A DNA stretch of 30,494 nucleotides from Planctomycetota bacterium (GTDB lineage: Bacteria; Planctomycetota; Planctomycetia; Pirellulales; Pirellulaceae), in NCBI GenBank assembly GCA_026692885.1, contig JAPLNJ010000311.1, positions 1 through 30,494 of the forward strand, written 5' to 3'. Both the position numbers and the translations under genes were made by a program. The notes under the pieces are model-generated. The model had not been told where the DNA came from. It was given only the letters and a program-made list of their open reading frames with translations, and made no database searches. Positions 24,573-30,494 of the stretch are shown one piece after another (positions within the stretch are counted from its first letter, which is position 1; each line of letters begins with the position of its first letter).

Positions 24573-24684
24573 AGTTGCGAGTTTCGAGAAAGAGTAGCCG
24601 AAATCGCCAGATTTCGGGCGGAAGCGTGGTAACTGCCGTACTGCGAAACGGCCAAAATTCTGGCGAATTCTGCTACTCGCAACT
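24573..24684. repeat. Imperfect inverted-repeat (MITE-like) element
   Basis: Ends AGTTGCGAG and CTCGCAACT are exact inverted repeats. Inside, GAGTAGCCGAAATCGCC pairs with GGCGAATTCTGCTACTC with three mismatches, and there are small inner hairpins (GAAATCGCCAGATTTC). About 112 bp in all, without coding capacity. Confidence 0.6.
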
Positions 24685-24721
24685 GCAAAGCCCAAGGTCG
24701 GTGGTGCTGGGCGCCGAGTTG

Positions 24722-24776
24722 GGCAAACGGACAGACAAAGAATACTCTGTGCCCACATGATTTTTGTCCGTTTGCC
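24722..24776. repeat. 12-bp inverted repeat upstream of 24857
   Basis: GGCAAACGGACA (24722-24733) and TGTCCGTTTGCC (24765-24776) are perfect inverted arms with a 31-bp loop, ending 80 bp before the downstream gene. It could be an operator or a leader hairpin. Confidence 0.5.
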
Positions 24777-24856
24777 TTGGGCGGTCTGCGACCTCCGTGT
24801 TGGGGCCGGAAACCGGATCGCAGTTCCTGGGAAATAGCGGCCTGAGGGCACGACGC

Positions 24857-27211
24857 ATGGTCGGTTGGAGATGCAAAGAGCGGCCCGCGGGAAGCGGCCA
24901 AGCGGCACTCGCGGCCTCTCGGCGAGGCACCGAATCCGCGTCCGGCATTTCTGCCTCACGCCTGGGCTGGTGGGTGTCGCTAGACGTATTGGTCGTCGTC
25001 GGCCTGGCAGGGAGCGTCTTCGCAGCGGCTCGGGTTTTCTGCTGGTTCAGCGCCTACGACGACGAAGGTTACATGCTGATGGCGGTTCAGCGTCTGTTGG
25101 ACGGCCAATCCCTCTACGGCGATCTGAAGACAACCTATGGTCCCCTGTATTATGTCTACCGTTGGTTGGTCTTCGGTCTGGGCCACGTGCCCTTGACTCA
25201 CGATGCCGTCCGCACCCTCACGGTCGTCACCTGGCTGGCCACGGCGGCTCTGCTCGCCTTGGCGGTGTGGCGGGCCATGCCAGCCTGCCGGAATCGACTT
25301 TGGCTCACCGCGACTTGCGCTGCTGCCGCCATCCTGCACCTGGAGACATTGAAATGCGAGCCGGGACATCCCCAGGAACTCGTCGTGTTCGGCGTAGCGG
25401 CAGTCCTGGCCGCCGGGGCGATTCTTGGGGATGGCCGTGGGGCGATCCTCGGCGTTCTCCTGGGCGTGATTTCGGCCGGTTTATGCCTGACAAAAATCAA
25501 TGTCGGCATCTTCCTGTCGGGCGCCTGCCTCCTGACGCTGGCAGCGCACACACCCCGCGGCACCGTGTGGTCCGTGCTGCGGACTTTGATCGCTGTGGGA
25601 ACGCTGGCCTTGCCTTGTCTGCTGTTGAGAAAGGAACTCACGACTACTTGGGGGGCAAGTTTCTGTGGCTGCGTGACCGGCGCACTGGCGCTCTGTATCG
25701 TGTTGTCCTTTCGCGATTTTTCACCGAAGACGGTCGGGATGCGCGCCGGGGTGGGATACTTCCTCGGAGGCAGTCTCGTGACTTCCCTGCTGATCATCTT
25801 TGTCTGGATCCGTGGAGGTACGGTCGCGGGAATGATCACTTGCCTGGTGGTTAACGCGGCGCGTGGATCGCAGGTCTTCTGTATGCCCCTGCTGATCGGG
25901 TGGGGAGCCGTGATTGGGTTGGTGGCAGCCACAGTGCTCGCCGCGCGGTGCAGTTCCCGGACGGGACAACGCCTGAATGTTTTGAACGGCCAGCTAGTTG
26001 CCTGGCTGAAATTAGGCTTTGCGCTGTTCACTCTGGGACTGGCTGCGAACGATCCGATGAGGCTGATTCAGTACGGGCCAGCTTGGACTTGGCTGGTGCT
26101 CCTGATACCGATCCACCGCCAAGGTTCGTCGGGGGAACTGTTTTTCCGTCGATTGCTCGCCTTTGTCGCGATTCTGCAGGTGTTGCAGGTCTACCCTATC
26201 CCGGGTTCGCAAGTCAGTGTAGGTTCCGTGGCTTACGTCCCGCTGGCGATTCTTTGTCTGAGCGACTGGGCGGAGAATCTGGAGTGCCTACCCGCCGGGA
26301 AACTGGCCTGGCTGGCCGGTCGGGGCTGCATCGTGGTCGGCCTGCTGCCGCTGGTACTGCTGGGGTGTTCGACTCTACGGTCCGCCTTGGTTTTTCGCAG
26401 TTGTGAGCCAGTCGGCTTACCCGGCTGCCGCTGGCTGCGAATGCGCGAGGAGCAGGCTGCCATTTGTCGCTGGCTCGTGGAAAACGTCCGGTCCTCGGAC
26501 AGCTACGTCTGCAAGTTCGGGTTCAACAGTCTCTACTTTTGGACGAACCGTCGGCCAGCCGGTTATAGGACTCTCGTGGGTTGGAGTTGGAATGGCATGC
26601 CGGAGGAGCAGCAGCACGAAGTAATCGAGGAGTGCCGGACGTCGGGGGACTTATTGGCGATCCAACATGCCGGAGTCGTCGGATTCATCGACAATTCCCC
26701 TTGGGATGCGACCGTCGTCGGCCAGTTCATCCGAGCGGAATTCCGTCCCGTGGCCACGGCCGCGGGCTATACCTTGCTCCGACTGCCCCGATTCGAAGCG
26801 AAGCCCCTGCAGGGCTGTGCCTGGTATCGACCAGCCGATCAACTGCGGGCTCCCGATGGTTCGCTCCTGTCGGCCCGGCCAATCGAGTTGCGGGTGGCGC
26901 TGCCGAAGGAAATGTGCTCGCTGCGAGTGATTCGAGCCGTGATGGTCGACCTTCCCAACGGCGACGTGCTGGCAGACACGGATGCCGCCGACCCGTCTCG
27001 CCGGGCAGTGCTCTCCGAAGGCCGCGAGCCTCTCACCGAGTATCGCGTGGTCGTCCAGGATGGCTCTGGGCTGGTGCAAGCCAAATTTCCGTTGGTCCGG
27101 TTGATCGACGACCAGGGGCAACAGCGTACCCTGGTGGTCGCACAGATCACACAGGGACCAGGCGGTGCTGGACCAGCAGCAGAGAGCAAATTTCGCATGT
27201 CGGGACAGTAG
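24857..27211 (+). CDS. Large GT39-like membrane protein
   Basis: This is a 784-aa protein with about 13 membrane helices, followed by a soluble C-terminal domain of about 250 residues. The first outside loop SAYDDEGYMLMAVQRLLDGQ with YGDLKTTYGPLYYVYR is the classic GT39/PMT-like acidic DDE loop. The C-terminal part (SDSYVCKFGFNSLYFWTNRR, GFIDNSPWDATVVGQF) may recognise the acceptor. The frame is open from a TTG at 24764, but the ATG at 24857, with GAGGG upstream, is preferred; the earlier stretch derives from a repeat-rich region. Its substrate is unknown. Confidence 0.78.
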   Translation: MVGWRCKERPAGSGQAALAASRRGTESASGISASRLGWWVSLDVLVVVGLAGSVFAAARVFCWFSAYDDEGYMLMAVQRLLDGQSLYGDLKTTYGPLYYVYRWLVFGLGHVPLTHDAVRTLTVVTWLATAALLALAVWRAMPACRNRLWLTATCAAAAILHLETLKCEPGHPQELVVFGVAAVLAAGAILGDGRGAILGVLLGVISAGLCLTKINVGIFLSGACLLTLAAHTPRGTVWSVLRTLIAVGTLALPCLLLRKELTTTWGASFCGCVTGALALCIVLSFRDFSPKTVGMRAGVGYFLGGSLVTSLLIIFVWIRGGTVAGMITCLVVNAARGSQVFCMPLLIGWGAVIGLVAATVLAARCSSRTGQRLNVLNGQLVAWLKLGFALFTLGLAANDPMRLIQYGPAWTWLVLLIPIHRQGSSGELFFRRLLAFVAILQVLQVYPIPGSQVSVGSVAYVPLAILCLSDWAENLECLPAGKLAWLAGRGCIVVGLLPLVLLGCSTLRSALVFRSCEPVGLPGCRWLRMREEQAAICRWLVENVRSSDSYVCKFGFNSLYFWTNRRPAGYRTLVGWSWNGMPEEQQHEVIEECRTSGDLLAIQHAGVVGFIDNSPWDATVVGQFIRAEFRPVATAAGYTLLRLPRFEAKPLQGCAWYRPADQLRAPDGSLLSARPIELRVALPKEMCSLRVIRAVMVDLPNGDVLADTDAADPSRRAVLSEGREPLTEYRVVVQDGSGLVQAKFPLVRLIDDQGQQRTLVVAQITQGPGGAGPAAESKFRMSGQ

Positions 27212-27287
27212 CGTCGTCGCCGCCAAGAAGACTGCCTGCGCGAATCCAATCGCAAACACCCTCAGCGGCCCGACCGCGACTCGTCAA

Positions 27288-27793
27288 CTGCTGGCCAGCA
27301 GCGTCGGGATCGGGTAATATCCAGTGGAACGGAAACGTGTGATCGCTGACGCTTCGACGGGGGTTTTAGATGGGCGAAGTCAAAGTCAAAGTGGCGTTGG
27401 AAAACTACGACGATCGAGTGGTAGCCTGCGGCGGATTTCTGGCCGAGGATCAGGTCCGTTCGCAGTGCGTCGATGTGCTGGTAGACAGCGAGGCCGTGAT
27501 GCTGGTACTGCCGCAGGACTTGGTGGAAGCCCTGGGTTTGCGAACTTTGCGCAAAGCCATCGTGACCTACGCGGATGAACGCAAAGAGGAACGCGATATC
27601 GCGGGCGTTGTCTCGGTGGGGGTCGCGGGGCGTAAGGTCGAGACGAATTGTGTGGTTGGGCCGCCTGGGAGTGAGCCGCTGTTGGGCCAAATCGTCTTGG
27701 AAGAAGCAGACCTGTTAATCGATTGCGCCCATCAGCGACTCATCCCCCGACCGGAGTCTCCCTACTTACCGACGCTGAAATTGAAGTAAGTCG
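27288..27793 (+). repeat. Duplicated block, copy 1
   Basis: A 506-bp segment nearly identical to 29374-29880. It begins with the perfect 14-bp palindrome CTGCTGGCCAGCAG, carries a clan AA protease gene and ends GAAGTAAGTCG just past its stop. Confidence 0.85.
27370..27789 (+). CDS. Clan AA aspartic protease-like protein, active-site variant
   Basis: This is a 139-aa retropepsin-like protein. The expected catalytic D-S/T-G-A motif reads DSEA at 39-42 here (Gly replaced by Glu), so catalysis is doubtful. The LLGQIVLEEADLLIDC motif near the C-terminus is the expected second hydrophobic-Gly segment. It shares 133 of 139 residues with copy 2 (29457-29876); all six differences are in the first 59 residues, and the last 80 residues are identical. 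GGGGG lies before the ATG. In vivo role unknown. It is likely an inactivated paralogue or a decoy, with a dimer fold still intact. Confidence 0.75.
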   Translation: MGEVKVKVALENYDDRVVACGGFLAEDQVRSQCVDVLVDSEAVMLVLPQDLVEALGLRTLRKAIVTYADERKEERDIAGVVSVGVAGRKVETNCVVGPPGSEPLLGQIVLEEADLLIDCAHQRLIPRPESPYLPTLKLK

Positions 27794-27867
27794 TAATTCC
27801 CAAGGGATTCGGCCGATGTGCCCTGGTGCGTCGCCTCGCACCCCGGGCGCAGGAAAGGCAGGCTACG

Positions 27868-28287
27868 TTGCAGTTTCGCCGTATTCTCATCTCTGGAGGT
27901 GCCGGCTTCGTCGGTGCCAGTTTGGGTGTGTCGTTCAAGCAGGCATATCCCCACGTGTCCGTGGTGGCCTTTGATAACTTGCGACGGCGCGGCAGCGAAC
28001 TGAACTTGGCGCGGTTGCGGGAGCAGGGCATTCAATTCGTGCACGGCGATGTCCGTTGCCGGGAGGATGTGGAGCAATGGCCGGCCTTCGATCTGCTCAT
28101 CGACTGCGCCGCCGAGCCGTTGGTCCAGGCAGGACTCGAAGGATCGCCGTTGCCGGTCCTCTCGAACAATCTGCTCGGCACGATCCATTGCCTGGAGGCT
28201 GCCCGACGGAACCAAGCCGGTTTTCTGTTCTTGAGCAGCAGCCGCGTCTACCCGATTCCGCGGCTCAACGGTCTGCAAGCAGCATGA
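27868..28287 (+). pseudogene. 5' fragment of an NAD-dependent epimerase
   Basis: The first ~139 residues of an extended SDR, with NAD-binding ISGGAGFVGASLGVSF, DNLRRRGSELNLARL and FLFLSSSRVYPIPRLN. It is a paralogue of the SDR at 20581-21663 (compare [12 protein letters not shown] and [11 protein letters not shown]). It stops soon after the SSSRVY strand, before the catalytic YxxxK, so it cannot be a working enzyme. The likely start is TTG at 27868 with AGGAAAGG upstream. It follows the protease block directly. Confidence 0.75.
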
Positions 28288-28302
28288 AGCGAACGACATC
28301 GT

Positions 28303-28737
28303 TCACAGGTCTTCTTCCGGCGGGTGCGCGCCAACGGCGACCCAAAGACGCCGAGCCTGGACGATGAGCGGGTTGTTCATCTTCAGTGTCCGTGAAGTCG
28401 CGCGGCCGATGGCAGTGGTTCCAATAATCTCGGTCCCGTCCGGACTCCAGAAAAAATGGTCGCTCCAGCGTTGACTCCGTGGATGGAACAACGGCAGTAC
28501 CTCGCGTGTCACGGGGTCTTGTCCTGCGATTTCGGCACCTTTGAACTCGTTGCACGAATGGCAGGGCAGGCAAAGGTTATCGAGTTTGGTCTGTCCGCCC
28601 GCCGCTTCGGGGACGATGTGATCGACGACCAATCGGGCTCCGCTGATAGAAGTCGGCGTGCGGCAGTAGGCGCAACGACCGCCAGCTTCCGCGAGCAGTT
28701 GCCGGCGCAGCTCGCGGGGAATGGAACGTCTCGTCAT
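28303..28737 (-). CDS. HNH endonuclease
   Basis: This is a 144-aa HNH nuclease. C-x2-C in GGRCAYCRTP, the catalytic DHI in LVVDHIVPEAAGG, N in LDNLCLPCHSCNEFKG and a second C-x2-C form a zinc-finger HNH motif. The C-terminus (HPRSQRWSDHFFWSPDG with IGRATSRTLKMNNPLIV) is a family-typical extension. Its ATG overlaps the preceding gene (28734-29156) by ATGA, so the two are cotranslated. It could be a DNA-cutting effector in a defence or toxin-like pair, or a housekeeping nuclease. Confidence 0.88.
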   Translation of the reverse strand: MTRRSIPRELRRQLLAEAGGRCAYCRTPTSISGARLVVDHIVPEAAGGQTKLDNLCLPCHSCNEFKGAEIAGQDPVTREVLPLFHPRSQRWSDHFFWSPDGTEIIGTTAIGRATSRTLKMNNPLIVQARRLWVAVGAHPPEEDL

Positions 28738-29156
28738 TCCGCAACCTCAAGCTCCGGGTGTGAAGGAATCGCATATCCCCGCCACTTCAGCAGCAGATAC
28801 GCGTGGGCCTTCTTCAAGGTGAGCTGGCGCGCCTCGTTGCCTAGATCTTCCAGTTCCTGGCGTTCCCCAGCGGTAATGGTTCCGGCGGAGTTCTTGGCCA
28901 ACAAGCGGCTGTATAACCGCTGGTGGCCCGCCGACAAACGGCTCTCGGCCACCCGCCGTAGGGCGGCTTCATCCAATTGCTCCAAAGCATTCAGTTCCCC
29001 GCACAGTGGCGCCGGGATGTCCTCAGATAGCGGCGGCACGGCATCCATCAGCCGGTCGGCCAGGAACTCCTCCAGGGGTTTGCCGGCCGCTCCTGCCCCG
29101 CGACGAAAACGCTGCAGGGCTTCCTGTGGCAACTGAACGGTGACCGATTCGACCAT
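28734..29156 (-). CDS. Partner protein of the HNH nuclease, unknown
   Basis: This is a 140-aa soluble helical protein. The N-terminus MVESVTVQLPQEALQRFRRGA resembles a ribbon-helix-helix-type or antitoxin-like start (a strand followed by helices), and the rest (LLAKNSAGTITAGERQELEDLGNEARQLTLKKAHAYLLLKWRG) is helical. I do not recognise the family with confidence. GGAAGG lies 9 nt before the ATG, and the gene ends in an ATGA overlap with the HNH gene. By position it is a likely regulator or antitoxin of the nuclease (inference). Confidence 0.72.
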   Translation of the reverse strand: MVESVTVQLPQEALQRFRRGAGAAGKPLEEFLADRLMDAVPPLSEDIPAPLCGELNALEQLDEAALRRVAESRLSAGHQRLYSRLLAKNSAGTITAGERQELEDLGNEARQLTLKKAHAYLLLKWRGYAIPSHPELEVAE

Positions 29157-29280
29157 GACTAAAATCCTTCCCAGATCGACCGTGAACAGACAAAACCCAG
29201 TTTAGCCCAGTTGACGCGGCTCTATCAAGTGGCGACTGGCCCCTCCCTGCTTCGGCTTTGGACCATTGAGTGGGCAGCGG

Positions 29281-29350
<70 letters not shown>

Positions 29351-29373
29351 GTCTGCTCCGCCCTGCCATCCCG

Positions 29374-29880
29374 CTGCTGGCCAGCAGCGTCGGGATCGGG
29401 TAATATCCAGTGCGACGGAAACGTGGTGATCGCTGACGCTTCGACGGGGGTTTAAGATGGGCGAAGTCAAAGTCAAAGTGGAGTTGGAAAACTACGACGA
29501 TCGAGTGGTAGCCAGCCGCGGATTTCTGGCCGAAGACCAGGTCCGTTCGCAGTGCGTCGACGTGGTAGTGGACAGCGGGGCTGTGATGCTGGTACTGCCG
29601 CAGGACTTGGTGGAAGCCCTGGGCTTGCGAATGTTGCGCAAAGCCATCGTGACGTACGCGGATGAACGCAAAGAGGAACGCGATATCGCGGGCGTGGTCT
29701 CGGTGGGGGTTGCGGGCCGTAAGGTCGAGACGAATTGTGTGGTTGGGCCGCCCGGGAGTGAGCCGCTGTTGGGCCAAATCGTCTTGGAAGAAGCAGACCT
29801 GTTAATCGATTGCGCCCATCAGCGACTCATCCCCCGACCGGAGTCTCCCTACTTACCAACGCTGAAATTGAAGTAAGTCG
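29374..29880 (+). repeat. Duplicated block, copy 2
   Basis: Same block as 27288-27793, with one extra base near 29425. Its left end is the palindrome CTGCTGGCCAGCAG and its right end AAGTAAGTCG, beyond which the two copies lose all similarity. Confidence 0.85.
29457..29876 (+). CDS. Clan AA aspartic protease-like protein, intact active site
   Basis: This is a 139-aa retropepsin-like protein with the catalytic motif DSGA at 39-42 and the second hydrophobic-Gly element LLGQIVL. Retropepsins of this size work as homodimers. Compared with copy 1 it has Glu9, Ser20-Arg21, Val37, Gly41 and Met59, and the last 80 residues are the same, with only silent base changes there. GGGGG lies upstream of the ATG. 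It ends 4 bp before a broken Rpn-like gene. The substrate is not known; small clan AA proteases are widespread in bacteria with unclear roles. Confidence 0.85.
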   Translation: MGEVKVKVELENYDDRVVASRGFLAEDQVRSQCVDVVVDSGAVMLVLPQDLVEALGLRMLRKAIVTYADERKEERDIAGVVSVGVAGRKVETNCVVGPPGSEPLLGQIVLEEADLLIDCAHQRLIPRPESPYLPTLKLK

Positions 29881-30494
29881 AGCGGCGTCGAAACCAACGC
29901 TGTCCCGCGATGGGCGCAGGCTAGTCACCTTGGCCGATCTGGACGAGGATTGGCGGCCCAGCGAGGACGTGTTTCGCGTCGCGGATTTCGAGAGCCGACT
30001 GCGGTTCCCGGTGTGCAAGCTGATCGACAAACTGGCCGTGGAATGGCGGGAAGATCATTCGCTGCCCGTGCAGGTCGCCCGGGCGCAGATCGCGGCTCTA
30101 CGCACGGCCCGTGACCCGGAAGGCCGATACGTCGCCAAGTGGCAGCTGGTGCGAAATCTGTACAATCTTGGGTATAATGCAGAACAAGTGCGAGAGTTCT
30201 TCCGCTTGATCGACTGGATGATGAATCTGCGGGAGGACTTGAGTCAGAAATTCGAACAAGAGCTGACAGCTCTGGAGGAGAGTCTGAAAATGCCTTACGT
30301 CACATCTGTGGAACGAATCGCCGAAGCGCGAGGTGAAATGCGAGGTGAAATGCGGGGCGAGCGTTCTTCTGGAGGCACTGACCAGGCTGTGCGGGCCGCT
30401 TCCCGAAAGCCTTGAGCAGCAAGTTCGTTAGTTGTCCATCGAACGCTTGAAGGAGTTGGGGAAGACACTGTTTGATTTCCGTTCCCTGCGGGAT
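29880..30494 (+). pseudogene. Broken Rpn/DUF4351-like gene, 5' truncated, runs off the window
   Basis: The middle and C-terminal parts of a recombination-promoting nuclease (Rpn)/DUF4351-type protein can be read: DEDWRPSEDVFRVADFESRL, KWQLVRNLYNLGYNAEQVREF, FFRLIDWMMNLRED and KMPYVTSVERIAEARGE. A one-base shift near 30363 moves the frame to LEALTRLCGPLPESLEQQVR, then an in-frame TAG, then LSIERLKELGKTLFDFRSL up to the end. The N-terminal nuclease half is missing and replaced by the protease block. A 12-bp repeat CGAGGTGAAATG (30329-30352) lies in the linker. The gene continues past 30494. Confidence 0.7.

Larger units (their letters stand above)
24342..24856. other. Divergent intergenic region with repeats
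   Basis: About 515 bp without a convincing gene, between divergent GT-C genes. It contains two 19-bp direct repeats (24489-24526), an imperfect inverted-repeat element (24573-24684) and a 12-bp inverted pair GGCAAACGGACA/TGTCCGTTTGCC (24722-24776). The promoters of both flanking genes must lie here, but I could not assign them. Confidence 0.55.

Noticed and set aside
24422..24901. Minus-strand frames of 159-171 aa in the divergent gap
   Set aside because: They run through the inverted-repeat element and direct repeats and have no family motif or ribosome site.

Overview
The window looks like a GC-rich bacterial chromosome, most probably a planctomycete (Pirellulales-like). The reasons are a compact Tad/Flp pilus locus, a Tat-signal DUF362 protein, many multi-spanning GT-C type glycosyltransferases, clan AA aspartic protease genes, and palindromic intergenic repeats of the 'PRSAWER'/'CGTTCCCACGC' type that I associate with these genomes. 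The lineage is an inference from gene content, not a database result. I found no rRNA, tRNA or CRISPR array.

Region 1 (1-7000, minus strand) is a Tad/Flp pilus locus. Read in the direction of transcription it holds three Flp pilin genes (two encode identical proteins), prepilin peptidase CpaA, CpaB, CpaE/TadZ, the TadA/CpaF ATPase and TadB. TadC and the secretin (CpaC/RcpA) are not in the window. The gaps around cpaB, cpaE and tadA hold REP-like palindromes, and a 94-bp MITE-like hairpin sits between two pilin genes. Region 2 (7000-7913) has no gene and is built of hairpin repeats.

Region 3 (7914-11755, plus strand) is a tight four-gene unit: a 65-aa protein, a GT-C-like membrane protein, an alpha/alpha-toroid (squalene-cyclase/prenyltransferase-like) protein and a Tat-exported DUF362 protein. 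It is the best candidate here for an uncharacterised system. Region 4 (11891-14336, minus) has a decayed methyltransferase remnant, a GT87/DUF2029 mannosyltransferase-like protein and a dolichyl-phosphate-mannose-synthase-like GT2. Region 5 (14748-17437, plus) is a YfhO-like membrane protein followed by a second, 3'-only copy of the DUF362 gene.

Region 6 (17462-24341, minus) is a six-gene polysaccharide/lipid-linked sugar operon: GT39-like protein, CDP-paratose-2-epimerase-like SDR, a second SDR, methyltransferase, GT2, and a second GT39-like gene interrupted by an in-frame TAG. Region 7 (24857-27211, plus) is another large GT-C-like membrane protein. Region 8 (27288-30494) is a patchwork: two copies of a ~506-bp block carrying a clan AA aspartic protease gene, a truncated epimerase, a two-gene HNH-nuclease module, a 7-bp tandem repeat and a broken Rpn/DUF4351-like gene running off the end.

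Taken together, the genes suggest a cell-surface locus: pilus assembly next to enzymes that activate, modify and transfer sugars onto a lipid carrier or surface polymer, with ongoing duplication, repeat insertion and gene decay.
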